Below are positions 1-10,011 of a DNA stretch of 64,000 bases, piece by piece. Positions within the stretch are counted from its first letter, which is position 1; each line of letters begins with the position of its first letter. Position numbers and translations under genes: made by a program. The DNA is from Bidens hawaiensis (lineage: Eukaryota > Streptophyta > Magnoliopsida > Asterales > Asteraceae): NCBI GenBank assembly GCA_021521415.1, contig JAIQDT010003854.1, positions 213,862 to 277,861 of the forward strand. Direction: 5' to 3'. Under the pieces are notes generated by a model. That model saw only the letters and a list, made by a program, of their open reading frames with translations, was not told the origin of the DNA and ran no database searches.

Positions 1-2190
1 TATGGTGCCGCCACCTCCTCCCTTCGCGCTGCGGAAAAGGGAAGCGGCGCTGCGCCTGTCGTTTCCTCATCGACAGGTATACTTTATACTTTATGGTTTT
101 ATGAGCGCGATTCTGATAGAATTACTAATGAATCTTTGCTCACTCAAATGTTTGTAGAGCCGGCGACCTTGGTGGATCAACCTCAGGCGCAACAAGGTGC
201 CGAGGCTGCGCCGGATGTCGCTTCGAAGTCCCCTGTTTTACCCCCAAAAAGGGGAAGAATGGACTTCATGGCGATGTTTAACTCGCGAACGGCGGTGTGC
301 CAAGGTATGTAATGCACTTTTATTTTCTGACTTCTCTTTTTTGATCAAGTCATGAACCATTTCTCTTTGTTGATTTTTTATAGGAGTCATAGCTGGCATA
401 CAAGCTGCTGGCGGCACTGCAGGCGCCGGTGCCAGCGCCGTTGGTTCTGCTCCTGCTCCTGCAAGCGCTGAATCTCCCCTCATCGGGATTACTAAGGAGC
501 AGGAGGCCGTTTTACGCGCCGACCTGGCGGCGTCGAGACCTCCCTCACCTCCTCCTGCGCGCAGCCCCCCTCGCGAGACTGATTTTGGTTCTTCTAGGTC
601 GCAGGAGAAAAGGCCTGTTTCAGAGGAGGATGAGGAGGTTCAAGTTGAAGGCTCCGACAGTGGCCGCGCCAGCCCTGCAGCGCCACGAGATTTCGCGGCG
701 CAGTCTTTTCGTGGGGCTGGCGCTGACTTTTCTGCTTCATCCCCGCAGGTATAGGTTCATTTTTGCTCCGCTGCGCGGACTTCCATATTAGTGTTTTGAC
801 GACTTAGATCATTACTTTGTGTTTGCAGGAAGCCGATCACATTTGCCGCCCGAGATGGAATATTACTGAGGACAGCTCATTTCAGTCCATGGATGTGTGT
901 GAGGACTTCTGGGCTCATTCTGTGCCTCCAGGTGAAAGGAGGTTTCAGGAGGACCGCGCTCGCGAGGACTTGCTCAACGATCATCTGTTTTCTGGGTCGG
1001 CTTTCTTTGCTGCCTCCCAAGAGCTTCGCTATGATTACATAAAGGTACGTGATGCTCTTGCGGAAGCCAAGCAAGAGGCTAAAGTGTCTGCTTGGAATCT
1101 TTCTGATGCTCGAGAGAAGGCTGAGAAACTCCAAGCAGAGCTCAGCGAGAACAGAGCAAGTGCCAACACCGCCTTCGTGAAGCGCGGGCATGAGCTACAG
1201 GCTGCGCGGGAGAAGCTACAGGCGGCCGAGGCGGACGCGGCCAAGCACGCGCGTAGAGTGCGCGACTTGGAGCTGGACGCGGAGGCGCGTGACCAAGCTC
1301 TTGTCCAGTCTATAATTGACAAATCATCATTGGAGAGTGAGGTTGCGCGCCTGAAGAAGGAGCTGGCGGCCGCGCGGGCCGAGAAAGATGAAGCCTTGGC
1401 GACGGCAGCGTCTAGCCAGGAAGCACTCGATGTTGCGCGTGCGGAAAAGGAAGAAGCCTTGGCGGCAGCAGCGTCCGACAAAGAGGAGCTGAAACAGACT
1501 AAGGAAACTGTTGAGTTGTTAAACTCTCAGATTCCTGCTCTTGAGACGTCTGTTTCTTCCCTCGCGCAGGATCGCCAATGGCTAATCTCACAGGGTATGA
1601 CTCGTTGCGCTTACGCGATGAAATACTCAGACGAGTTTCAGGCCCTTGTGATGGATTGCAACGCTGCCGCGCGCTTGGTGGGTCGAGCTGAAGGGTTTAA
1701 GGATGGCTGTGAATATAGCATGCTGAAGAAGAACCCATCCGACTACCCTTATCAGCTCGACGTTGCCTGCGCGGACATGGCCGAGATGGGGGAGAAGTAT
1801 TTGAATACTCCCATTCCTATCCTTGCGCAGGTATTTTAACTTTAATGAGATTACCTTGACTTATTTTCCAAGTCTTTTTGTACTCATATTTTTCCTTATG
1901 ATTTGCAGATATCTGCGCTTGCTGACCAGCCCGATCTCGGCGCGCTAAAGAAATTACTTGACGAGTGCGAAGGGGCTGGTGGCGGCGATGATTGCGCGGG
2001 GAACGCTGCCCCCGCTAGCGGCTCTGGCGTGGCCAAAGGACCCGCTCCTGACACTATTGTGATAGAAGACTCCATTCAGGATGAACAACTTGACTATGGT
2101 CAGTTTGGAGATGACGAGGAGCGGGCTGCGCCAGATGCTGAGGGCGGTGATGAGGACGATGAAGAGGCTGACGTCGACGTGGAGAATTGA
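1..2190 (+). CDS. Antisense accessory gene of the Retand element, five exons, 5' partial
   Basis: Five exons join in one open frame: 1-76, 158-304, 384-748, 829-1830 and 1909-2190, stop TGA. Every intron begins GT and ends AG (77-157, 305-383, 749-828, 1831-1908), and the exon sum (1872 bases) is divisible by three, giving 623 residues plus the stop. The start lies outside the window. The protein has a low-complexity Ala/Pro/Ser-rich part (about residues 1-190), a long heptad-rich coiled coil rich in Ala, Glu, Lys and Arg (about 260-448), and an Asp/Glu-rich tail. It lies opposite to and downstream of gag-pol. In Tat-lineage elements such antisense ORFs often carry a 'putative gypsy type transposon' domain (Pfam PF04195); that N-terminal part would be left of the window. 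Function unknown. Confidence 0.82.
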
Positions 2191-2978
2191 GAAGCCCTTC
2201 ATGTTTTTTTTTTTTATTTGTAGTTTGTATCTCATCATCTTGTAAACTTGTAAATTTCAATGCTTTGGAATGAAATTTTGTTTTTCCCTTATTCGCATCT
2301 TGCGCATTCCCCATTCATCTCTTTATGTTGCATGTTTGCTTGTTGAATATAAGATATGCTTGCACGTTGAAATAAGAACAAGGTTGTAAGGAAATTATTA
2401 TACTTAATCCTTGCCATATTGTAAGTGATTTTGCCATATCTTGATTATGTTGACACGTGCCTTGGCGTTTAATTATTCCTCTTTTGCGCGACGTTATCGC
2501 GCATTTATTATAGGGAATTATGAGTTTTTTAGCCTTTACGTGTCAGTATGTGTTACTCAGATATCCATTACAATTTCATGCGCGACCTCGACCTGAGACC
2601 TTAACAACTATGTTTTGGCATTTGCTTTGCCTTAGTTGTGCTTAGGTATTTTTATGGTCGGGCTGCGCAGCATGTAGGATGGATGTTGTGAGTGATTTGA
2701 GCTAAGGCTCACATTATTGGGCTTAGGCCCTGAGCTAAGGCTCATATTATTGGGCTAAGGCCCTGACGTTTTAGAGTTAAGACTCGTTAACGCGTTTGCG
2801 CATGTATGTTTTACTTCGTTTTATTTTGTTTTGATGTCAATACAATGTTGTCATATTGCTCAAAATTAATAAAGGGAAGTGTGAAACATGTATGCAAAAG
2901 GTAATAGAATCCACATTAAGAGAAGATAGCGCGTATCATTATTCATAATGGCTTCCTTGATTACAAATTTGACAATTT
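2191..2978. other. Spacer between convergent antisense gene and pol, with a 33-bp tandem duplication
   Basis: No coding frame is visible. A poly-T run follows the antisense gene's stop, and AT-rich sequence near 2250-2290 probably supplies its polyadenylation region. A 33-bp unit is present twice in tandem (2699-2731 and 2732-2764). The spacer also holds scattered GCGC-rich words like those of the element's coding part, so it belongs to the element and is not host DNA. Confidence 0.6.
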
Positions 2979-3893
2979 TTACATGAAACATTTTCTAAGC
3001 TGTGCTGCGTTCCATGCGCGCGGGATCTTCTTTCCATTCAAATCTTTTAAAGCGTATGCGCCTTTTCCCAATTCTTCCGAGACTTGATAAGGTCCCTCCC
3101 AATTGGGGGACATCTTTCCCGGGGGTATCGCACGGCTAGCTTCATTGTTTCGAAGGACAAAATCATTCTTCTTGAAGTGGCATTCTTTCACGCGCTGATT
3201 GTAATATTTTTCCAGTTTTTTCTTGTATTTGGCTTCACTGATGATAGCCGCCTCTCTGCGCCCTTCAAGTAAGTTGAGATCCAACCTCCTTTCGCGCTCG
3301 TTATCAATCTTGCTCATCATGAGCACTCTATGGGATGGGCATCCAATTTCGGCTGGAATCATAGCCTCCGTTCCATAGGTTAGGCTGAACGGGGATTCGC
3401 CATTGCTGGTTTTGCTTAATGTCCTGTGCGCCCACAGGACATTAGGTAGCTCGTCAACCCAAGAATGGGATTCTCCCTCCAACCTTTTCTTCAGCCCATT
3501 CAGCAAGCTTTGGTTCGCGCGCTCCACTTGGCCATTCCCCTGAGGGTGGTATACTGAAGTGAAAATTTGGTTGATGCGCAATTCCTTGAGCCAGCTGGAT
3601 ATCTTCTTGTCAGTGAATTGTTTGCCATTGTCGCTCACAATTTCCATGGGAAGGCCAAAACGGCATATGATGTGGCTCCAAATAAACTGCTTCATCGCCT
3701 CGGCTGTGATTTTTGCTAGTGGCTTGGCTTCGACCCATTTTGTGAAATAGTCTACTGCCACTACCAAAAATTTTACTCGCCCTTGCGCTTGCTGTAGGGG
3801 ACCCACAATATCGATTGCCCATTTGTGGAAAGGCCATGCGGAGGTCACCGGAATAAAGTTGTTTGTTGGCAGCATGGTGTTTGGAGAATAGCA
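2979..3893 (-). CDS. Retand integrase domain, cut from the rest of pol by an in-frame stop
   Basis: Catalytic part of a Ty3-type integrase: an Asp in the AIDIVGPL stretch near residue 18, an Asp in VSDNGKQF near residue 81, and a Glu in QVERANQSL about 36 residues later make the DD35E triad that cuts and joins LTR ends to host DNA. A C-terminal GPY-like module (WEGPYQV) follows. The frame is the same as that of the upstream polyprotein; a single TAG (3896-3894) falls directly after the CxxC of the zinc-binding HHCC module. The first ATG after the stop is at 3875, so without readthrough the integrase would lack its zinc module. The stop is likely a single-base change and the protein probably non-functional. 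Confidence 0.85.
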   Translation of the reverse strand, partial: CYSPNTMLPTNNFIPVTSAWPFHKWAIDIVGPLQQAQGRVKFLVVAVDYFTKWVEAKPLAKITAEAMKQFIWSHIICRFGLPMEIVSDNGKQFTDKKISSWLKELRINQIFTSVYHPQGNGQVERANQSLLNGLKKRLEGESHSWVDELPNVLWAHRTLSKTSNGESPFSLTYGTEAMIPAEIGCPSHRVLMMSKIDNERERRLDLNLLEGRREAAIISEAKYKKKLEKYYNQRVKECHFKKNDFVLRNNEASRAIPPGKMSPNWEGPYQVSEELGKGAYALKDLNGKKIPRAWNAAQLRKCFM

Positions 3894-6800
3894 CTAACAA
3901 GCTATACATTTTAGGATCTCTTTTAAAGCGTCCAAGTACATGCCTGGCCAATAATAACCTGCGCTCATTGCCATGGCAACCACCATGCGCGGGCCAGCAT
4001 GTATTCCACAGATTCCTTCGTGTATCTCTCTGATCACATAGCTTGCTTCCTCAACATCTAGGCATTTCATGAGCGGTCCAAGATAAGAGCGTCGATATAA
4101 TGTACCATCAAGCAGTTCATAGTTCTGCGACTTGTGTCTTATCTTCCTCGCCTGTGCGCGATTGTCCGGTACCTTTCCCTCCTTCAAGAATTCCATTATT
4201 GGAGTTATCCATGATGAAGGGGTTGTATGAGTTACAAGGACAGACTTCGCTCCCACCGACGGGTTGCTCATTACTTCTACCCTGACATCTTTGCCAAAGT
4301 GATCGAAGCTGGTTGATGCCATCTTGCTCAGCGCGTCGGCAGATTTGTTTTCACTGCGCGGATTATGAATGATTCTGAAGCAGTCAAATTGCTCGATGAG
4401 CTTTTTCGCCTGCTCTAGATACAGAGGCATGGTGTTCTCCTTGGCATCATAAAGGCCGTTGACCTGTGCTGCTACCAAGTATGAATCAACATGGGCCTCT
4501 AGCTTTTTAACTCCGAATTTGTGCGCGATGCGCAGGCCAGCCAGCAGGGCTTCATACTCAGCCTCATTGTTGGTGCTCTTGAAGTCCAACCTGATGGCGT
4601 AAGTATATTCATGATTCTCTGGATCCACCAGTTTGAGGCCTGCGCCGGACCCTTCGTTGTTTGAAGCTCCGTCAGTGAACAATCTCCAAACATTTTCTTC
4701 ATCATTGGCTCGCAGAGGGTCTACCTCGCGCTGAGCCTCTTCAATTTTTCCTTCGGGGATTTCTGCGATGAAATCAGCTAAAACTTGTCCCTTTATTGCT
4801 GGACGGGACTTATAGGCGATCGTGTGTTCTCCTAATTCCAGCGCCCACTTTGTCAGCCTTCCTGAGAGCGCGGGACGCCGCAAGACTTGCTGGATGTTGT
4901 AACCAGTCAGAACTTCAATGGGATGACCATTGAAATATCTATGAAGCTTGCGCGACGCGTGTGTTAGTGACAAAACTAACTTTTCCATGATGGAGTAGCG
5001 CGTCTCAGGATCTGTCAGCACCCGACTCACATAGTATATTGGCGTTTGGATTCCCTTGCGATCCACCAACAATACTGCGCCGATGGCGCGCTCTCCTGCT
5101 GATAGGTACAATGTCAAAGTTTCACCAGGAAGTGGAGCTGTGAGCGCGGGCAGATTTATCAAACATTCTTTTATCTCACTGAAAGCTTGCTCGGCCTCAG
5201 GAGTCCACTTGAATTGGCTTTTCTTTAGGCAGTTTTTCAATGTATTAACAAATGGGGTAGATTTGCTTGCTTGGTTCGCTAGGAACCTGTTGATTGATAC
5301 CAATCTCCCATTCAACTTTTGGACTTCTTTCATGGTGGATGGCGAGGGCATGTCAAGGATGGCCTCCACCATTTCTGGGTTCACCTTGAAACCATCCTTG
5401 GTGACTATTACACCTAGAAATTTTCCCTCTTGTACGCCGAAAGTGCATTTGCTCGGATTGAGCTTCATGTTAACTTCCTTTAGGCGCCCAAGGGGTTCTT
5501 CGATGTCTTTGAGCATTTGTTTTTCCCCCCTGCTTTTGATCACCAAATCATCCACGTAGACTTCTAGGTTTCTTCCAATTTGCTCGCTGAAAACGGCATC
5601 CATAAGTCTTTGGTAGGTGGCTCCCGCATTCTTCAAACCAAAGGGCATTTTTGTGTAACAAAAAACACCCTTGGCGGTTCTGAAGGCAGTCTTGTCCTCG
5701 TCTTGTGGTGCCATTTGAATCTGGTGATAGCCCTTGTAGGCATCCAGGAAACATTTGAGCTTGAATGGCGCCACGGAGTCCACCTCTGCGTCGATGTTTG
5801 GGAGGGGGTAACAATCTTTTGGGCATGCTTTGTTGAGGTCCTTGAAGTCAATGCACATCCTCCACGACCCGTTACTTTTCTTTACCATCACAGGATTGGC
5901 TACCCATGTCTGGTATCGTATCGGGCGGATGATGTTTGCGCGCAGTAGATCCTCAACCTGCTCATTCATGGCCTTCGCCTTCTCATCCCCCATGACTCTC
6001 TTCTTTTGAGCAATTGGCTCTACAGACTTGAACGTGTTGAGAGAATGTTGCGCCAGGTCTCGCGGAACCCCAGTCATATCAGAGTGTTGCCACGCGAAGA
6101 CCGACATATATGCTGTGAGCAATCTTTTCATTCTCAACCTCGTGTCGTCTGATATCGTAGCGCCAATTGTGATTGTCTGCTCCGGGAATTTTGGGTTGAG
6201 AATCCATTCCTCTGGCGCGTTGTCTGCCATTGGAAGTTTCATTCTCCCTTCCCGCGGAGTACTTGTCACTGCACACAAATGATCTCGGTATACAAATGTT
6301 ACACCTGTTGGTGTTGGGAACCCCAACGCGCCGTGCGCTGGCGACGGTATGGCGTTGAATTGGGCAATCGTTCCCCTACCCAAGATCATATTGTGGCATG
6401 AAGTGGTGGGCAAGACCAAGAAGTTGACAACTTCGTCTCGCTTGTGTTTCTCATCCCCCATGGTTAGTTCAAATTGTATTTGACCTAGGGGATGAATGAT
6501 TTCATTTGAAACACCAGAGATTGGTACATTCACAATTTCAAGCCTTGCTTGGTCTGCCGGATCCAGTTTTCTGAAACATTGCTCATACATGATGTCTGAT
6601 TCGCTGCCAGTGTCCACCAGGACTTTTGACACTTCATAATGAGCAATGTGTGTAGTGATGACAAGAGGGCTGCTGATAGAAGGGCCTCCCCTGATTCTTG
6701 GGAAGATTACTTGTTGCTCGCGCCAATCTCCTTGGATTTGCGCGCTTCTCTTTCTTGATCTTTGCCCTTGCCTTCCTCCCTCGGCTACACAGATTCTTTT

Positions 6801-8429
6801 GAACCTTTTTCTGGCTGAGGCTCCTTCTGGTTGTTCATTTTCTAGTCTTGAGTTTTTCACCAGGTGAGCCAGCTTGCCTGATTTCACATCTTTTTCAATT
6901 GCATCCTTCAAGTGGTGGCATGCATCAGTGTTGTGTCCTGTGGACTTGTGAAACTCACAGTACTTGCCACTGTTTAATGGTCCCTTGTAGTGTAGTGGCT
7001 TGGGGCTTTTGAACTGGACATTCTCAGTGCTTAACACTTGTGAAGGCGTTTTAGTGAGGGGAGTCCATATTCTTGGCAGAGGTCTGTTAGGATCTCTGCC
7101 GCCTTCCCTCTTGTCACCCTCCCCGCGATTACGAACGTCTTTTTGGGGCTGGGGTGAGCTTGGTTGCGCCTGCTTTTCTGCGGAAGAAAAACTGGTTGGT
7201 TGCAACCTGGACCATACATAGTTCTGTTTGCCCCTTCTTTCGTTGTTGCGCGGTGCCTCTGCTTGATGCCCTCTTTCTCTCGCTCTATCTTGGGCAATTT
7301 GTTTTTCATTTCTCGCGAAGACTCGCGATGCTTCCATTAGCTTGGCCCAAGTGGTTGGCATGCCATCTCTGCTTACGAGAGCTCGGCGGAGTTGATCACT
7401 GCGCGCGCCTTGTATAAAGGCCACACGCAATAGTTGCTCAGTGATACCTCCGATTGCCAGAGACTCCTGATTGAAACGAGTTATGTAGTCTTCAATCGTT
7501 TCATCATTCCTGCGCACGCAGTGCATGATGTCATCAGGGTCGCGCGTGTGTCTGCGCTGTTGTACGAAGTGAACTTGGAACTTTTCCAATAGTTCCTCGA
7601 ACCCATCGATTTGCCCAGTAGGCAAGCTTTCGAACCAGACACGCGCCGGGCCCGTGAGGCAGCGAGCAAACATGTGACACCATGTTGGCATCGTCCAGCT
7701 TTCTAGGTTTCCGGTGTTGTAAAAACCTTGTAAGAAATCGTCTGGATCTGTTGTGCCGTCATATTTGCCCAAACCACTTGGCATCTTGGTTTTGTGCTGA
7801 ATGGGAGCCTTCGCTATGCGCTCAGTGAATTTTGAATGTTTCACCAAGATGGCTGGCCTGTACGGTGTGGTTACGTCCACTTGCCCTCTCACTGGTGGGC
7901 TGTATGGTGTGTACAGATCCAGATCGGCTTTGGCTCCAGGCGCCATGTTCACGTGCGCGCGGAGCTGTGAGCCTCCTGCATGAGTATCTCGCGTCTTCCT
8001 CATGCTGTGCACTTCTTCATCACTAAACTCAGCGTGTTCAGTGTGAACAGAGTGACCCTTTTCCGGCGCGCGCGCCCTTTTTGTTCCTTGAATGGTTTGC
8101 TTATCAAACGCTAGCCTTTGTGTTCTGTGTTTGACCAGCTCATTGTACTTGTCCATTAGACGTCGTTGCTCGTTTATGAGCCATTCTTTAGGGTCATTGG
8201 TTTCATCTTCTGGACCCATTGGTCCTTTTTGTTTCGCGCCGGTAAGATTTTGGAACGTGAGATCGTCTGGAGGAGTTTCAGTCTGGCCATGAGGAGTTGT
8301 GATGAAGGGATGGTTACTGGTGGTGCGCGTAGAATCACGCGGCACCCTCAGAAACTGCTGTCCCTCATTAACATCCTCACGCTCAATATCCTCCAGAACT
8401 TGATCGCTGTTACGAACACCAGAAACCAT
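3894..8429 (-). CDS. Retand gag-protease-reverse transcriptase-RNase H-archaeal-type RNase H polyprotein
   Basis: 1511 residues. In order: a charged N-terminus, a retrotransposon Gag domain (about 205-380), a Cys/His zinc-knuckle-like motif (CEFH near 491), an aspartic protease with LVDTGS near 604, a reverse transcriptase with FKDLNKACPKD (862-872) and the catalytic YVDD (958-961), a first RNase H lacking the usual leading Asp (LYLSAGE near 1107), and a second RNase H with FTDGAS (1251), an NNEAEYEALLAG helix, VDS (about 1314) and a final ADALSKMAS. The degenerate first and intact second RNase H mark the Tat lineage. The last residues hold the integrase zinc module. Start ATG is 69 bases inside the LTR edge, just after the primer binding site. 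It would form the element's capsid and copy its RNA in cytoplasmic particles. Confidence 0.92.
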   Translation of the reverse strand: MVSGVRNSDQVLEDIEREDVNEGQQFLRVPRDSTRTTSNHPFITTPHGQTETPPDDLTFQNLTGAKQKGPMGPEDETNDPKEWLINEQRRLMDKYNELVKHRTQRLAFDKQTIQGTKRARAPEKGHSVHTEHAEFSDEEVHSMRKTRDTHAGGSQLRAHVNMAPGAKADLDLYTPYSPPVRGQVDVTTPYRPAILVKHSKFTERIAKAPIQHKTKMPSGLGKYDGTTDPDDFLQGFYNTGNLESWTMPTWCHMFARCLTGPARVWFESLPTGQIDGFEELLEKFQVHFVQQRRHTRDPDDIMHCVRRNDETIEDYITRFNQESLAIGGITEQLLRVAFIQGARSDQLRRALVSRDGMPTTWAKLMEASRVFARNEKQIAQDRARERGHQAEAPRNNERRGKQNYVWSRLQPTSFSSAEKQAQPSSPQPQKDVRNRGEGDKREGGRDPNRPLPRIWTPLTKTPSQVLSTENVQFKSPKPLHYKGPLNSGKYCEFHKSTGHNTDACHHLKDAIEKDVKSGKLAHLVKNSRLENEQPEGASARKRFKRICVAEGGRQGQRSRKRSAQIQGDWREQQVIFPRIRGGPSISSPLVITTHIAHYEVSKVLVDTGSESDIMYEQCFRKLDPADQARLEIVNVPISGVSNEIIHPLGQIQFELTMGDEKHKRDEVVNFLVLPTTSCHNMILGRGTIAQFNAIPSPAHGALGFPTPTGVTFVYRDHLCAVTSTPREGRMKLPMADNAPEEWILNPKFPEQTITIGATISDDTRLRMKRLLTAYMSVFAWQHSDMTGVPRDLAQHSLNTFKSVEPIAQKKRVMGDEKAKAMNEQVEDLLRANIIRPIRYQTWVANPVMVKKSNGSWRMCIDFKDLNKACPKDCYPLPNIDAEVDSVAPFKLKCFLDAYKGYHQIQMAPQDEDKTAFRTAKGVFCYTKMPFGLKNAGATYQRLMDAVFSEQIGRNLEVYVDDLVIKSRGEKQMLKDIEEPLGRLKEVNMKLNPSKCTFGVQEGKFLGVIVTKDGFKVNPEMVEAILDMPSPSTMKEVQKLNGRLVSINRFLANQASKSTPFVNTLKNCLKKSQFKWTPEAEQAFSEIKECLINLPALTAPLPGETLTLYLSAGERAIGAVLLVDRKGIQTPIYYVSRVLTDPETRYSIMEKLVLSLTHASRKLHRYFNGHPIEVLTGYNIQQVLRRPALSGRLTKWALELGEHTIAYKSRPAIKGQVLADFIAEIPEGKIEEAQREVDPLRANDEENVWRLFTDGASNNEGSGAGLKLVDPENHEYTYAIRLDFKSTNNEAEYEALLAGLRIAHKFGVKKLEAHVDSYLVAAQVNGLYDAKENTMPLYLEQAKKLIEQFDCFRIIHNPRSENKSADALSKMASTSFDHFGKDVRVEVMSNPSVGAKSVLVTHTTPSSWITPIMEFLKEGKVPDNRAQARKIRHKSQNYELLDGTLYRRSYLGPLMKCLDVEEASYVIREIHEGICGIHAGPRMVVAMAMSAGYYWPGMYLDALKEILKCIAC

Positions 8430-8478
8430 GGTGAAAAATTTTTTTTTTTGGTGAACTGATGAGATTTTGTTGCCGTTG

Positions 8479-8496
8479 TAACAGGTGATGGCGCCA
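8479..8496 (-). other. Primer binding site of the Retand element
   Basis: Read on the minus strand, one base after the LTR end CA, the sequence starts TGGCGCC and continues for the length of a primer site. TGGCGCC is the usual start of tRNA-primed sites in plant Ty3 elements of this group. Which tRNA it pairs with beyond the first seven or eight bases I cannot decide. Confidence 0.7.
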
Positions 8497-8789
8497 ATGA
8501 AGAAACGTGGATCGATTCACTGGTAGACGATCAACTTTCCTCGGGTGTGATTATGCTATTTCACCGATGGTTCTCTGGAATCTGGATTCTTCCACCTACA
8601 AAATGAACAGCACCGTAAACTTACCCCTCAGAAAGGGACAGAGGGGTCCTCTTTGGGGTAACCCTCCGGTGTGAGAATAAGAGTTTGTAGGAGAAGATAA
8701 TAATCTGAGAGTAAGGAAATTGGAGTGTATTGCTTAATATAGCTGAATACTGTGTAATAGGGCATACTCTCCTTGTGGAGTTGATGTGG

Positions 8790-8798
8790 TATTTATAG
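8790..8798 (-). promoter_or_regulatory. TATA box of the Retand LTR
   Basis: The minus strand reads CTATAAATA, about 630 bases into the LTR from its U3 end. Transcription would start roughly 30 bases downstream near 8760 and run through the primer site into gag-pol. Confidence 0.6.
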
Positions 8799-9119
8799 TG
8801 CTAGGGTTTCCAATGATTGGGCTCAGACCCAATTAGGGCCTTGTTGGTCTCCTCCTATTGCTTCGCGCCACGTGTCCTTGGGACACATGGTGCTTTTTCA
8901 TTGATTAATTGCACATGGGTTTTGCTGAGTTGTCCACCTTTCATTGGCAGCTGTCAACATCAGCATATTCTTATTCCTTAAAAAGATACCTTCTGGAAGG
9001 TTGTCTGACGTGCACAATCAAGGTTGCCCTAATCCTGATTTGGATAAGGACGAGGTTGATTATGTGCATGTGTGATATGCGCCTATCCTGAGGATGCGCG
9101 AGGTCTTCTCTTTATTCTC

Positions 9120-9312
9120 ACGCGCAGATGTTTCATGCGCAGATGTGATATGCACAAGCATGTGATATGCGCCACGCGCGGATGCGCCACGCGCAAATGT
9201 GATATGCGTCACGCGCAGATGTGATATGCGTGAGCATATATGGTGCGTGAGCATGTGATACGCGTGAGCATATGTGATATGCGTGAGCATATGTGATATG
9301 CGCCATGCGCAT
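9120..9312. repeat. Degenerate short tandem repeats in the Retand U3
   Basis: Variants of GTGATATGCG and CGCGCAGATG alternate about a dozen times, with (G/C)AGCATAT linkers. The array sits about 115-300 bases into U3, upstream of the TATA box, where LTR enhancers commonly lie. The repeat is out of frame with any plausible protein. Confidence 0.75.
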
Positions 9313-9425
9313 AGGTTTTGGCTTTGTGCCTTCATAATGTCTTGATTTCAAGCCTCTTGTCTATATCTTGTGGGTTGACCCGCCTCGCTCGGTGTTGAGG
9401 CGGGTACATACCTCTTCAGATCACA

Positions 9426-9817
9426 AATTGGGTATAACTGAAACAATAATTATTAATTGGTTAACGTAAGATCTACTAACCAATAGTTCTAGTTTTAACA
9501 AATCACTTTTTCCTCTTACCACTTTTATTGTTATTACATCTAATGATATTTTACCAATAAGGTTGGTAGTCTATTTGTAAAGACAGAACATTTAAAATGC
9601 CAAGTTTGAAGGTCATGGTTCAAGACTACAAGTTTCACAATGACAGGAAGTTTGACATTAAGAAAAACATATATTGGTATTTAACAGTTTTAGTGAAGTA
9701 TTAATGTTTGTTTAAAAGTTCTTTTACTAAAGTGTCCTTTTCTAAAAAAACTTGATAAAAAGCATTCTCAATGTTATATACGGTAAAAGTATAAATGACA
9801 TAATAAATTGTTCTAAC
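9426..9817. other. Host or unassigned spacer with a possible SINE remnant
   Basis: AT-rich sequence between two retrotransposons. Around 9566-9640 there are words resembling a pol III A box (TAGTCTATTTG) and B box (GGTTCAAGACT at 9617-9627), about 50 bases apart, as in tRNA-derived SINEs. No tail or target duplication is clear. The bases CTAAC (9813-9817) directly precede the next element. Confidence 0.3.
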
Positions 9818-10011
9818 TGTTATAAATATATATTATTATGGTTATCAATACCTAATATAGATTAGGCTTATTCTTTAAGTTATCTTTTCCTATATATATA
9901 TATACATATATATCATTGTATCTTATTGTAAGACACACATAAATGAAATATTCATCTTTCTCCCTATATCTCTTTCTCATATTCTTTGGCTATTAGACTT
10001 GTTTCATAACA
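9818..10011 (+). repeat. 5' LTR of the copia remnant
   Basis: 194 bp from TGTTATAAAT to CATAACA, holding TATATA runs and ending where the primer-like CGTTATCAGCACGAG begins. It aligns closely with 14493-14654. Confidence 0.8.

Larger units (their letters stand above)
1..9425 (-). mobile_element. Retand/Tat-type Ty3-gypsy retrotransposon, 3' end outside the window
   Basis: The minus strand reads 5' LTR (8498-9425), primer binding site, gag-protease-RT-RNase H-second RNase H (3894-8429), integrase (2979-3893), then a convergent antisense gene (1-2190). The order integrase-last with a second, archaeal-type RNase H and an antisense ORF between pol and the 3' LTR is the known layout of the Tat/Retand/Ogre group of plant Ty3 elements. 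The 3' LTR and polypurine tract should lie left of base 1, so the target-site duplication cannot be checked. The 5 bases beyond the 5' LTR are AATTG. One in-frame stop breaks the pol frame; otherwise the element looks intact and probably fairly recent. Confidence 0.88.
8498..9425 (-). repeat. 5' LTR of the Retand element
   Basis: On the minus strand it runs from TGTGATCTGAAG at 9425 to CA at 8498, next to the primer binding site. The low end is fixed by that site; the high end is an inference from the TG...CA rule because the partner LTR is outside the window. The length is about 928 bp. It holds a TATA box at 8790-8798 and a repeat-rich U3 part (9120-9312). Confidence 0.65.

Noticed and set aside
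3084..8429. Many plus-strand frames over the Retand gag-pol (for example 5056-5559)
   Set aside because: They are shadows of the minus-strand polyprotein and hold no domain of their own.
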